A DNA stretch of 64,000 nt from CAVWSM01 sp963799425 (lineage in GTDB: Bacteria > Actinomycetota > Actinomycetes > Jiangellales > Jiangellaceae): the NCBI GenBank assembly GCA_963799425.1, contig CAWCXA010000012.1, positions 1 to 64,000 of the forward strand, written 5' to 3'. The first letter of the stretch is position 1, and the number at the start of each line of letters is the position of its first letter. The position numbers were made by a program, and so were the translations under genes. Shown piece by piece: positions 7,852 through 17,160 of this stretch. Under the pieces are notes generated by a model. That model did not search any database, was not told where the DNA came from, and saw only the letters and a list, made by a program, of their open reading frames with translations.

Positions 7852-9137
7852 CCGCGGTCATCGTTGTGGTGGTCTTCGTGGCTGCCTACGTCCTGATCGC
7901 CACCGAACGTATCCACCGGGTGGCGGCCGCGCTCGCTGGGGCCGCGGCGATGGTACTCATCGGGGTCGTCGACGTTCACGTCGCCTTCTTCAGCGAGGAG
8001 ACAGGCGTCGACTGGAACGTCATCTTTCTGCTGCTGGGGATGATGATCATCGTCAGCGTGGTCAAACAGACTGGGCTGTTCGATTACCTGGCGATCTGGG
8101 CAACCAAGCGGGCCCGCGGCCGACCGTTCGCGGTGATGGTCATGCTGATCGCCATCACCGCTGTCGGCTCGGCTCTGCTGGACAATGTCACCACAGTCCT
8201 GCTGGTCGCGCCGATAACCCTGCTGGTTTGTGAGCGACTCGGGGTGCCACCGGTGCCCTACCTCATCGCGGAGGCGTTCGCCTCGAATATCGGCGGTACG
8301 GCGACGCTCATCGGGGACCCTCCGAACATCATCATCGCCAGTCGTGCGGGCTTGTCATTCAACGACTTTCTCGTGAACCTCGCCCCGATCGTCGTCGTTC
8401 TGTTGGTCGTGTTCATCGGCATGTGCCGAGTCATGTTCCGCGGCGCCTTCGTGTACGACGAGGAACGGGCTGCGGCGGTGATGGCGTTGGACGAACGCAA
8501 GTCGATCCGCGATCGCAAGCTGCTGGTCCGCTCACTCGTGGTGCTGGGCGCGGTCATGGTCGGGTTCGTGAGCCACGCCGCCGTCGACGTAGAGCCTTCT
8601 CTCATCGCCCTACTCGGGGCGGGGGCCCTGGTCGCCGTCTCAGGTCTTGGACCATCGGAGTATCTCGAGGACGTCGAGTGGCCCACGCTGGTCTTCTTTA
8701 TGGGGCTGTTCATCATGGTGGGCGGCCTGGTCCAGGTAGGCGTGATCGAGTATCTCGGCGAGCGGATGACCGACGCCGTCGGAGACCGGTACTTCTTGGC
8801 CGCATCGGTGCTGCTGTGGGGCTCCGCCCTCCTTTCAGGCATCGTGGACAACATTCCTTACGTAGCTGCCATCTCCCCACTCGTCCAGGGGCTCGTCGAG
8901 TCCGGCGGTGGGACCGGCGAGGCAACAGCCCTGTGGTGGGCCGTCGCTCTCGGGGCCGGGCTCGGTGGGAACGCCACTGCCGTGGGGGCGAGCGCGAACG
9001 TCGTCGTGCTCGGCATCGCCGCCCGCAGCGGTCACCCGATCTCATTCTGGCAATTCACGAAGTACGGACTCGTCGTCGCCCTCGTCACGGTCGCGCTTGC
9101 CTGGCCCTACCTCTGGCTACGCCACTACGCCTTCTGA
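7848..9137 (+). CDS. ArsB/NhaD (SLC13/CitMHS-like) family permease
   Basis: 429 aa from GTG 7848 with about 11 to 12 membrane helices. Family signatures: DWNVIFLLLGMMIIV after the second helix, the hairpin GSALLDNVTTVLLVAPIT, and the substrate-loop motif ASNIGGTATLIGDPPN. The symmetric second half carries SGIVDNIPYVAAISPL and GGNATAVGASANVV. These repeats place it in the ion-transporter superfamily; anion, arsenite or Na+/H+ exchange cannot be separated from sequence. An alternative GTG at 7776 would add 24 residues that look non-homologous. A short coupled ORF precedes it. Confidence 0.85.
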   Translation: MTAVIVVVVFVAAYVLIATERIHRVAAALAGAAAMVLIGVVDVHVAFFSEETGVDWNVIFLLLGMMIIVSVVKQTGLFDYLAIWATKRARGRPFAVMVMLIAITAVGSALLDNVTTVLLVAPITLLVCERLGVPPVPYLIAEAFASNIGGTATLIGDPPNIIIASRAGLSFNDFLVNLAPIVVVLLVVFIGMCRVMFRGAFVYDEERAAAVMALDERKSIRDRKLLVRSLVVLGAVMVGFVSHAAVDVEPSLIALLGAGALVAVSGLGPSEYLEDVEWPTLVFFMGLFIMVGGLVQVGVIEYLGERMTDAVGDRYFLAASVLLWGSALLSGIVDNIPYVAAISPLVQGLVESGGGTGEATALWWAVALGAGLGGNATAVGASANVVVLGIAARSGHPISFWQFTKYGLVVALVTVALAWPYLWLRHYAF

Positions 9138-9221
9138 AGCGCGCAATTTGACCCACGCGCACATCGGCAGATGAGCGAGCAGCCGACGTGAGCATGACCG
9201 CTTCCAGCCGCCTGCTGCTCC

Positions 9222-12078
9222 TCAGGGTCCGATGGTGTAGGTCGGAGTTTGCATTCTTCGGGGCCGGGCGAACGGCTCGGGCTGAGTCAGCCGGATGGTT
9301 TCGGTGGCGGACCGCTCGGCAGCCGTCCGGGCGAGGGCAGTTTCGAGAACCGTCGATGGCGCGACCGGAGGGGGCTGCGCGCGTTCGGTGTCCACCTGAA
9401 CCAGGGTCTCGGTGGCCAGGTACAGGTGAGTGCGGTCGCGGGCGCTGCTGGACGCGACGTAAAGCGTCTCGCGGGTCGTCTGGTCGGTGACGAGGACGTG
9501 GGCTGTGTCGACGGTGGCGCCTTGTACGCGGTGGGCGGTGGCGGCGTAGCCGAGCTCGACGTCGCGCTGCGCGTACCCGGCCGGGAGGTGGGCTCGGCAG
9601 CCGTGGCCCAGGTGCTGGACCCGCAGTCCGCCGTCACGGGTTGCTGCCACGACCTGCCAGCGGTCGCCGTTCTTCACGAAGTCGCGCTGCCCTGCCGTCG
9701 CGGTGCGAAGGTTGCGGCGAGTGATGATCCAGTCCCCGACGCCTGCCTCGCTCCCGTCGTGCAATCCAACGCCGGCGCGGGAGACGTCTCCTGACGCGAT
9801 GCGGTCGGTGCGGGCGCGGATGTTGAGGGCGGTGGCTTCCTCGTTCGTCGCCGCCACCAGCACAGTGTCACGTCCGGCGAGCAGGTCGGCTCGCCATGCC
9901 TCGTACGCAGAATCCAGCATTGCCTCCCTGCTGCCCGACCGGATGCGGTCGTTGCGCTGGTAGTAACCGATCGCCTCGACGTCGCCGGCGCGAAGACTCA
10001 GGGTCGCCTTCGCCTCCTCGGGATCTCGGAAGCGATGCAGTTGCGTGAGCTCGACCGCGCCAACGTCGTGGACAAGGAGCCGGAGCGCGCCGCCGGACTC
10101 GACCGCGCCGAGCTGCCACGGGTCGCCGACCAGCCGAACTTGGGCGCCGGCAATGCGGGCGAGCTCGGTGAGGTGGCGCAGACGCAGGGTGCCGGCCATA
10201 CCGGCCTCGTCGACCAGGAGCACGTCGCCCGGGTTCACCGTGTAGAACGGGTCGACCCGCGGCCCGGCACGGCTGAGTTCGTGGAGAAACTTGTGCATGT
10301 TCTCGGCCCGGCGGCCCAGATCCTCGGCGAGAACCTCGGCGGCTTTGGCGCTCGTCGCGAGAGGTACGACTCGGCGGCCGGCGGACTCCCACACTGCGCA
10401 CGCGGCATGCAGGGCGGTGGTCTTGCCCGCCCCCGCGGGGCCGATTCCGACAACGAGGCGGCGGTCGTCACCGGTGAACGTCTCGGCCAGGGCGCGCTGC
10501 CCATCGTCCAGCGTCCAGCCCTCACGCCGTTCGAGCTCGGCGATCACGGTGCGGGCGTGGGCCCTCGGAACCGCAAGGCGAGTGCGTTCCCGGCCCGCCG
10601 ACAACAGGGCTTGCTCGCTGTCCAGCACCGAGCGAGTCGTGTAACGCTCGCAGGAGTGCGGCACCGCTGCTGAAGTTCCGTCCCGGCGTACGAGCTCCTC
10701 ATCCGCCAGCGCCAGCTGCAGCGGCACGATGCGCAGGCTGCGGTCCGGTGCAGTAGCCCTCGCCACGACACGTGCGACCAGGCCATCGTCACCGCCCGGA
10801 GTCGGCGGGCGATGCGGGCGGATCTGGCGCTCGACCTCGGCGAGCATGTTCCACCGCGTCCACGTCGAGCGCTCGTTCTGCAGCACCGCGAGAACGCTGC
10901 GGGCGATCGCATCCACCCCGACGTCGTCGACGTCAAAAGGGTTGATCGACGCCCCGATCGCGGCATGAATCATCGCGTCGACATGCGCGACTCCTCCAAG
11001 CAACTCAGCAGCCCTGTTCCGCCAATCGGCGAGCTGGTCAGCGAACCGGCGCCCCTCCGGTTTCGATTCGCGGGTCTCCAGCGTCGCCTGTTGCGCCAAC
11101 CGGAGCTGCACGTCGCGGGGCGGCTCGTGCCCGTGCTCGGTCCGGTAAGCACGAAGCAGCTCATGGTAGACCTGCTCAATCTCCCCGCGACGCCGGCTGA
11201 ACGCCTTGATCAACTCCACCGGGATGCCAGCCACCTCGCGGACAGGGCGCTCTTCCCGGCGCACCGTGTCCACCCGCGGAACGAACACAACCCCGAGGCG
11301 GCGGGCGACGTTGTGCTCGAGGCGAGTGTTGTACCGCTCCGACGCGGCGACCGCGGCCGCGTAAAGGGTGCTGCCGTCGATCGCCAGCCACCGTTCCCGC
11401 CCGGCCGGATCGGTCGACACGACGGCGCGGACCTTGTTCGCAATCGCCACATGGGTGTGCAGGTCCGGGTCGCCGAGCCGCGATTCGCGGTGGTCGAACG
11501 CTGCGGCGATCAGGCCGTGAGTGTCGAGCTGGTACTCGCCGCGGTCCCCAATGCGGGTGAAGATCGCGTTCCGCTCCAGCCAGCGGATCGCATCCGCGGC
11601 CGCCTCGTGGTGGGCGGCCTCCACCTCGGCCCGTATGCGCCAGTCCCCCAGCGCCCACAGCAGTGACACCGACTTCACCGGTGTGAACACCAAGTCGTAG
11701 CCGGCCACGGCGCGTCGTGCGTTCTGCAGGTTGCCGTCCTCGTCGAGGATCGGCCGGTAGTCGGGGTACCTGCGGCCCAGCCGGACCAGCCGCTTCGCAT
11801 CCTCGAGCGCGACACCAGAAGCCAGGTGGGTGGCGACGATCTGATCCGCATCCGGGTGCATCCCGCGGCCGAACAGCGCCCGCATCTGCGCTCTCGGACA
11901 CCTCCCCCGCCACGCCGAGGTCGGCGGCGCCCGCACCCATCCAGTGGCCGGGAGGATTGCCGGACTCGGTGTAGTACGCCGCCAACCCCTGACCAGGTGC
12001 GCGCCGCTGGTCCGCGGAGGCGACCTGCCGCGTCAGGTACGTGTAGCCGTCGCCGGCCGTGAGCTTGTGCAGTGTCAT
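9222..12078 (-). pseudogene. MobF/TrwC-type conjugative relaxase-helicase, split by a +1 frameshift near 11893
   Basis: Begins ATG 12078, overlapping the DUF2637 stop by one base (TGATG). The first about 60 codons read MMTLHKLTAGDGYTYLTRQV with the expected catalytic Tyr, up to GVAGEVSE. One extra base then shifts the frame, and QMRALFGRGMHPDADQI continues in an ORF of about 890 codons. That part holds the relaxase three-His region (LHTHVAIANKV), a superfamily I helicase domain with Walker A GPAGAGKTT and DEAGM, and helicase motif VELGYAATAHRVQGAT near the C-terminus. Length and order are complete for TrwC, so only the indel separates tyrosine from the metal site. Decayed element, sequencing error and programmed shift are the alternatives, in that order of my preference. 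Confidence 0.8.
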
Positions 12079-12695
12079 CACGACCCGCTCACCCCCTCCG
12101 GTGCCAGCTGCCGAAGCAGCCGACGGCCGTACGAGTCGGACACCCCAAGCTCACGGGCGAGCATCGACCCGGTCAGCCGCCTGCCTTGCTGGCGGTGCTC
12201 GTCGATGACGGCGGTCGCCTTGGAGGCCAGGTCACGCGTCGGACGTACGAGCGAAAGAGGCGGCGGCGCAGGCTTGGTCGGCTTGACGCATACCGGCTGC
12301 TCGAGCGCCGCTCGGGTCTGGCGCATCAGCAGCTCGAACGACAACACCAGCGCCAGTGGCGGCACAGCCCCCACCAGCCGCGCCATGGGTGTCGGGGCGG
12401 CGTGCAACACGTTGAACACCACCGAGATCGCCGAGAAGCCCAGCACCAGGCAACACGGATAGACCGCCGACCGGCGCTCCAGCACCGCATGCAACACGGC
12501 GAGCGAGGCGACCACGATGAACCCGTCCACAATCAGCGGCCACATCCACGCCAACGTCGGATCGACACCCTCCACTAATGCGAGGCCGTGCAGCGCGCCG
12601 TACGACATGGCGAACCCGCCCGCGGCCAGCAGAACGACTCCGGCGGTCGACGCACGCCGGATGCGAGCCACCCGACGATCCACCCCCGGGTTCAT
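12078..12695 (-). CDS. DUF2637 (SpdB-like) membrane protein with C-terminal HTH
   Basis: 205 aa from ATG 12695, nine bases after GAGGTGG. Four membrane helices in the first half (ending about residue 125) match DUF2637 proteins, which accompany replication and transfer genes on actinobacterial plasmids and integrative elements. The last 60 residues carry a helix-turn-helix-like stretch (LTGSMLARELGVSDSYGRRLL), suggesting DNA contact. Its stop codon overlaps the relaxase start, so both belong to one transfer operon. Confidence 0.8.
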   Translation of the reverse strand: MNPGVDRRVARIRRASTAGVVLLAAGGFAMSYGALHGLALVEGVDPTLAWMWPLIVDGFIVVASLAVLHAVLERRSAVYPCCLVLGFSAISVVFNVLHAAPTPMARLVGAVPPLALVLSFELLMRQTRAALEQPVCVKPTKPAPPPLSLVRPTRDLASKATAVIDEHRQQGRRLTGSMLARELGVSDSYGRRLLRQLAPEGVSGS

Positions 12696-12803
12696 GATCG
12701 TGACCACCTCGGTTTCCCAACGACACACCACCACGTGGTTTCGGCGGCACCACGCGGACAACCGACCAAACAGGCCAGCAGGTCAAGCCGCATACGAAGA
12801 GCA

Positions 12804-12819
12804 GCTGGCATTAGCCAGC
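12804..12819. repeat. Perfect hairpin next to the tRNA-Lys fragment
   Basis: GCTGGC-ATTA-GCCAGC: six-base arms and a four-base loop, 16 bases upstream of the tRNA-Lys 3' half. May be part of an attachment region or a terminator for the minus-strand transfer genes; it does not make a tRNA arm. Confidence 0.4.
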
Positions 12820-12834
12820 AGACGGCTCGAACTT

Positions 12835-12879
12835 CTCTTAATCAGCGGGTTCGGGGTTCGAGTCCCTGACGGCGCACCA
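12835..12879 (+). tRNA. 3' half of tRNA-Lys (anticodon CTT), probable attachment-site remnant
   Basis: From CTCTTAATCAGC (anticodon loop and 3' anticodon stem) through the T arm GGTTCGAGTCC to the acceptor strand GACGGCGC and encoded ACCA, this is a textbook tRNA-Lys. The 5' half (acceptor strand and D arm) is absent: upstream sequence diverges exactly at the anticodon loop. A copy of the 3' half alone is what integrative elements leave at one end of their insertion. The adjacent relaxase and DUF2637 genes support this. No integrase is seen, and no second copy in the window. Confidence 0.7.
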
Positions 12880-13304
12880 ACATCAACATCCATCTGACCA
12901 GCAGGAACACGGAAGTATATGATCACTGGCTGATCGTTTCCGTGGCGATCTTGCGCCCGAGATCGGTTGCTTGTTGTCATCCTCCGGTGAACCCGTGGTG
13001 GACACAGGAATGATCAAGCACACCTACCGCCCAGTACCTCAACACCCGTCAACACCGATCGCCACCAACCACGACGTGTCACCTCGCACCGGGACCGCCA
13101 CCGTGTCAGCTGCTCCACAGGCCACCGGGTCCGCGTCGCGAATCGACGTACCGCTTGCTCTTGCCTGGTTCCCGGGACGTGAGCTCGTCGTGCATCGGCG
13201 ATGCACGCCGTTAGCTGCAGAGCATCGCGACGGCGACGCGCACCCTCGTTCGCGATGATGTCGACGACCAGGCGACGCGGCAGATGACAGATCGGTACGC
13301 AGCA
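12880..13304. other. Stretch without recognised gene
   Basis: Beyond the tRNA fragment I see no convincing coding region on either strand. Codon usage in all frames is erratic. The last part (about 13255-13304) may be the decayed N-terminal region of the DUF1707/LiaF-like gene that follows. Confidence 0.45.
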
Positions 13305-13591
13305 CAAGGCGTTCGCACTGATGGGCGGCGTGGGTCCTGGAGCTGCGCGAGGCGGTCCCTGCCGGTCGGGAGGTCACCGTCAACGCCTCAGTCGTGATGG
13401 GTTCGGTCGACGTCTACGTGGATGAGCACACCGTGGTCATCTGCGACGGCCGGGCCTTCATGGGGGACTTCAGCGAATCCCGGTCGAGGGTCCAGGCGCA
13501 GCCTCGGCCCGACTCGCTGGTCGTGCGGGTGCTCAGGCGCGCCCTCATGGGCAGGGTCAACGTCAAGCGAAGGCCAGGGACGACTCAGTAG
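13305..13591 (+). pseudogene. LiaF/DUF1707-type cell-envelope protein, C-terminal remnant
   Basis: Correcting one extra G near 13335 gives KAFALMGGVVLELREAVPAG, then VTVNASVVMGSVDVYVDEHT and RAFMGDFSE, the repeated G-x-V-x-L/V beta pattern of the LiaF C-terminal (DUF2154-like) domain found after DUF1707 in actinobacteria. It ends TAG at 13589-13591. The N-terminal DUF1707 helix-turn-helix-like part is missing. Remnant of a membrane-stress or wall-active-antibiotic response protein. Confidence 0.5.
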
Positions 13592-13808
13592 CTCCCTCGG
13601 ACAGCAGGGACATACGCAACTGAGTTCGGCCTGGGCTTCTGCCAGGCTGCCGAGGCCCTTCCCACACACCTGGAGCGGCGGCCCTCTCGCTTGAGCGTCG
13701 ATTTACTCCTTCCTAAGTTGCTGAGCTGGCTGGGTTCAACAGGACCGGTTGGGTTCGGAGCTGCCGGCGCAACGCTCTGGGCGACCGAGGCGCGGAGCCG
13801 AAGGGTGG

Positions 13809-14567
13809 TCAGTTCTCGGTGCGGATGAGCGCCAGGCGTTGGAGCAGGTTCTCCAGCGAGTCCTCGAACTCGGTCGCGGAGTGGTCCTCGCGTAGCGGTC
13901 CCCGCAGTCGCCGGACGTTCGGGTACGGCGCGAGCGTCTTGTCGACGTCCTCCTCGACCACGTCGAGGGGCCCGAGGTCGGCACCCAGGGCGGCCACCTC
14001 GAGCAGGAGGTGGCCGAGCAGGAAGCTGGTGAACGCCCGATACGCCTCGACCGCGGCGATGTCGCTGAAGCCCTCGTGACCCAGGCCGTCGAGGAAGGCC
14101 TCCACCCAGCGCAGGCTCCGCAGCGGTGGTCGCAGCCATGGCGCCTCCGCCGGCCGTGATGCGACGAGTGGGAACGCCTTCGGATGGGTTAGTGCGACTC
14201 GTCTGACGCCGTGCGCGAGTCGTTGCAGGTAGTCCTGCCAGCCGTGCTCGGGCCGGTCGAGAACATCGGGGTCGTTGGCCATGTCGTCGACGATGCGTTC
14301 GACCACGGCGTCGAGCAGTTGCTCGCGACCAGGGACGTAGCGGTACAGCGCCATCGCCTCGACCCCGAGCATCGTGCCCAGCCTCCGCATCGACAGGCCG
14401 GGTAGTCCCTGGTCGCCGATGAATCCCACGGCGGCGTCGACGATCCGGTCGCGACTCAACGGCACCCGAGCCGATGCCGGGTCCTCACCACGAACCACAG
14501 CCGCGTCCCCGTCCGCAGGTGGGGACGCGTCGTCGCCGGGTCGGTTGTTCTCCGACGTGCCAGCCAT
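13809..14567 (-). CDS. TetR-family repressor (TetR_C type)
   Basis: 252 aa from ATG 14567, five bases after GGAGGT. N-terminal helix-turn-helix at about residues 38-85 (RDRIVDAAVGFIGDQGL, then MRRLGTMLGVEAMALYRYV), which is the tetracycline-repressor-like arrangement, and an all-helical C-terminal ligand domain with W-R-P-P and long helices to residue 245. Divergent from the envelope operon starting 14751. The 180-base gap could hold a shared operator, but no clear palindrome was found. Ligand unknown. Confidence 0.9.
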   Translation of the reverse strand: MAGTSENNRPGDDASPPADGDAAVVRGEDPASARVPLSRDRIVDAAVGFIGDQGLPGLSMRRLGTMLGVEAMALYRYVPGREQLLDAVVERIVDDMANDPDVLDRPEHGWQDYLQRLAHGVRRVALTHPKAFPLVASRPAEAPWLRPPLRSLRWVEAFLDGLGHEGFSDIAAVEAYRAFTSFLLGHLLLEVAALGADLGPLDVVEEDVDKTLAPYPNVRRLRGPLREDHSATEFEDSLENLLQRLALIRTEN

Positions 14568-14750
14568 CGGACCTCCTCGAAGCCGATCGTAGGTCCTGTT
14601 CTCCAGGGCGGTCCGCGCCAAGAGCCACGAAGATGTGCGCGCTCCCGTGCATGACCTGGCGCCGGCTGGGGTATCCACTCCGCCATCGGGTTTACGTCGT
14701 AAACGGCCGCTAGTTGGCCGCGCGGCGTGGCACGACACTGAGGAGGTCAG

Positions 14751-15098
14751 ATGGCTGGAAAGTTGACGTTACTGGTCGGATTCGGCGCTGGGTATGTGCT
14801 CGGGGCGCGGGCGGGTCGTGACCGGTACGACCAGATCGCGGGGAAGGCCCAGGAGCTGTGGCGCGACCCGCGGGTGCAGGAGAAGGCAGGCCAGGCGCAG
14901 CAGGTCGTCAAGGAGGAGGCAGGCCAGGCGCAGCAGGTCATCAAGGAGAAGGTCGGCGACAAGATCAACGGCCATGGTTCCGATTCGGCTGCTGCTTCCG
15001 GCTCGCGCGCCAGGACCAGCACGAGCGCCAGGACCAGCACGAGCGCCAAGACCAGCACGAGCGACGGGACCACCACCAGCGGCGGGACGTCGTCGTGA
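14751..15098 (+). CDS. YtxH-like small membrane-anchored protein with Ala/Ser/Thr tail
   Basis: 115 aa. Residues 1-20 (GKLTLLVGFGAGYVLGARAG) form a glycine-rich single membrane helix followed by RDRYDQI, as in YtxH/DUF-type stress proteins. Residues 40-72 contain two near-identical copies of a coiled-coil unit (EKAGQAQQVVKEEAGQAQQV), and the tail is repetitive (TSTSA units). Starts 8 bases after GGAGG. The stop TGA at 15096-15098 overlaps the GTG start of the next gene, so the two are coupled. First gene of a five-gene envelope operon. Confidence 0.8.
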   Translation: MAGKLTLLVGFGAGYVLGARAGRDRYDQIAGKAQELWRDPRVQEKAGQAQQVVKEEAGQAQQVIKEKVGDKINGHGSDSAAASGSRARTSTSARTSTSAKTSTSDGTTTSGGTSS

Positions 15099-15547
15099 GT
15101 CACAGCACCGACCCGCGGCACGGTCGGGCGGCCACGTCGCCGGAGGCCGATGAGCCCTCGACCGGGGAGCCCTCGACGGGGGAGCTGGTGTCGCGGCTGT
15201 CTGGCGAGGTGTCCCAGTTGGTACGTGACGAGCTCCGCCTCGCCCAGATGGAGGTCACGGGCAAGGCGAAGCAGGCCGGTATCGGTGCCGGCATGGTCGG
15301 CGCCGCCGGACTACTCGCTCTGTACGGCGGGGGCGTCCTGATCGCTGCCGCGGTCCTCGCCCTCGCGCTGGCCGTGGACGCCTGGCTCGCGGCGCTCATC
15401 GTCGCCGTGGTGTTGCTCGCCGCCGCCGGCATCGTCGCGCTGATCGGCAAGAAGCGCGTCCAGGAAGCGGCACAGCCGGTCCCGAGCAAGGCCGTGGACA
15501 GCGTCAAGCGTGACATTGAGACCGTCCGCCACGCCGGCGACCACTAA
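15095..15547 (+). CDS. Actinobacterial Holin-X (phage-holin superfamily III) protein
   Basis: 150 aa from GTG 15095 (GTGA overlap with the YtxH-like gene). After a charged 40-residue N-terminus comes LVSRLSGEVSQLVRDELRLA, the family hallmark, and an amphipathic helix with MEVTGKAKQAGIG. Two hydrophobic helices (about residues 72-92 and 97-122) follow, then IGKKRVQEA. Despite its name this chromosomal family is associated with membrane-stress operons with DUF3618, not with phages. Nothing in the neighbourhood is viral. Confidence 0.85.
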   Translation: MSHSTDPRHGRAATSPEADEPSTGEPSTGELVSRLSGEVSQLVRDELRLAQMEVTGKAKQAGIGAGMVGAAGLLALYGGGVLIAAAVLALALAVDAWLAALIVAVVLLAAAGIVALIGKKRVQEAAQPVPSKAVDSVKRDIETVRHAGDH

Positions 15548-15598
15548 CCCGGGCACGCTCGGGTCCCGCCGCCCCACCGACATCAAGGAGTACCAACC

Positions 15599-15970
15599 AT
15601 GAACGAAACCAACGCCCGAGCAACGACCGACGCGCGCACCGCGACCACCACGCGACCCACGGATCCTGCCGCGGCCCCGGAGATGACCGAGCTCGAGACC
15701 GACATCGCGCGCACGCGCGCGGAGCTGGCGGACACCGTCGACCAGCTCGCGGCCAAGCTCGACGTGAAGACTCGCATCCGCAACCGCGTCACCGAGGCCA
15801 AGGGCGCCGCGACGGCCCGGTTGCACACGGTGCGCACCCACCTCGTGGGCGCCGACGGGAAACCCAGGCCGGTCGCCCTGTCGGTGGGTGGGGCCGTCGC
15901 CGCGACAGTCGCAGCCGTAGTGCTTGCCAGGCTGTGGATGCGTCCCTCGAGGCGTCACAGCAGGCGGTGA
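15599..15970 (+). CDS. DUF3618 protein
   Basis: 123 aa. The diagnostic segment is TDIARTRAELADTVDQLAAK at about residues 35-55, followed by a basic helix and one hydrophobic helix (about 92-112) near the C-terminus. ATG 15599 follows AAGGAG. The stop codon shares a base with the next start (TGATG), indicating coupling to the YihY gene. DUF3618 proteins regularly sit beside Holin-X and YtxH genes; a role in envelope maintenance is inferred from context only. Confidence 0.88.
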   Translation: MNETNARATTDARTATTTRPTDPAAAPEMTELETDIARTRAELADTVDQLAAKLDVKTRIRNRVTEAKGAATARLHTVRTHLVGADGKPRPVALSVGGAVAATVAAVVLARLWMRPSRRHSRR

Positions 15971-17160
15971 TGGCGCTGATGTTCGACAAACGCGCCCGCG
16001 ACGACGACGCCGAGGAGGGACCCCGGACCGGCGCCAGCGCACCCGGCAGCGGCGAGGTCAGCCACGAGGCGGCCGACAAGCCAGACTCGCCCGGCGACCT
16101 GACCAAGCAGTCGTGGGTCTACGTCGCGCGCAAGACCGTCCGCGAGTTCTCCGACGACCAGTGCACCGACCTCGCCGCGGCACTGACGTACTACTCGGTG
16201 CTCGCCCTGTTCCCGGCCGCGATCGCGATCCTGTCGCTGATCGGCCTCGTCGGGCAGGGCCCCAGCACCGTCGACACGCTGCTACAGATCCTGCGCGACA
16301 TCGGCGCCTCCAGCGCTGCCGACACCCTCGAACCCACGCTCACCCAGCTGAGCAACACCACCAACGCCGGTCTCGCCCTCATCCTCGGCCTCGCCGCGGC
16401 CTTGTGGTCCGCCTCGGGGTACGTCAGCGCGTTCGGCCGCGGCATGAACCGTGTCTACGAGATCGACGAGGGGCGCCCCATCTGGAAGCTGCGGCCCGCG
16501 ATGCTCCTGGTCACTCTCATCACCGTCGTCCTGACCGCCGTCATCGCACTCGGTCTGGTGCTCACCGGTCCGGCCGCGCAGGCGGTCGCGGACGCCATCG
16601 GCCTCGGCTCGACCATCGTCACCGTCTGGAACATCGCCAAGTGGCCGGTCTTGCTGGCCGTCATCATCCTGATCGTGGCGCTGCTGTACTACGCAACCCC
16701 CAACGTCAAACCGCCTAAGTTCCGCTGGATCAGCATCGGCGCCATCGTCGCGATCCTCACGTGGGTGGCCGCCTCAGCGGCATTCGGGTTCTACGTCGCC
16801 AACTTCGCCAGCTACAACAAGACCTACGGGTCGCTCGTCGGCGTCATCGTGTTCCTGCTCTGGCTGTGGATTACCAACCTCGCGCTGCTGTTCGGCGCCG
16901 AGCTGGACGCCGAGCTCGAACGGGGCCGCGAGCTCCAGGCCGGCATGCCCGCCGAGGAAACCATCCAGCTGCCCGCCCGAGATACCCGCAAGAGCGACAA
17001 GGCCGCCGAGAAGGAACGCGCCGACATCGAACGCGGCCGCCGCCTCCGGGCCACCCACGGCCGAGTCCAGGACAGCCGAGACCAGGACACAAGTCAGGAC
17101 GGGGAGCGGGACGGTTCGGTCCCTTCCCCCGGACATTCGCACAAAGGAAAGACGCCCTGA
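15970..17160 (+). CDS. YihY/virulence factor BrkB family inner-membrane protein
   Basis: 396 aa from ATG 15970 (TGATG overlap). Acidic N-terminus, then the family core about residues 55-315: DLAAALTYYSVLALFPAAIA, the G-Y-V-S-A-F-G-R-G-M-N-R-V-Y segment, RPAMLLVTLI and PNVKPPKFRWISIGA, and the closing helices SYNKTYGSLVGVIVFLLWLW. Six helices in total. The C-terminal 90 residues are charged and unique. Sometimes labelled ribonuclease BN, wrongly; function is unknown. Ends TGA overlapping the next ATG. Confidence 0.92.
   Translation: MALMFDKRARDDDAEEGPRTGASAPGSGEVSHEAADKPDSPGDLTKQSWVYVARKTVREFSDDQCTDLAAALTYYSVLALFPAAIAILSLIGLVGQGPSTVDTLLQILRDIGASSAADTLEPTLTQLSNTTNAGLALILGLAAALWSASGYVSAFGRGMNRVYEIDEGRPIWKLRPAMLLVTLITVVLTAVIALGLVLTGPAAQAVADAIGLGSTIVTVWNIAKWPVLLAVIILIVALLYYATPNVKPPKFRWISIGAIVAILTWVAASAAFGFYVANFASYNKTYGSLVGVIVFLLWLWITNLALLFGAELDAELERGRELQAGMPAEETIQLPARDTRKSDKAAEKERADIERGRRLRATHGRVQDSRDQDTSQDGERDGSVPSPGHSHKGKTP

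Noticed and set aside
12800..12879. Complete tRNA-Lys gene
   Set aside because: Only the 3' half matches. The 5' acceptor strand and D arm are absent, and the upstream hairpin has a four-base loop that does not fit a tRNA arm.
15095..15547. Prophage indicated by a holin
   Set aside because: Holin-X is a chromosomal actinobacterial family. No other viral gene is near.
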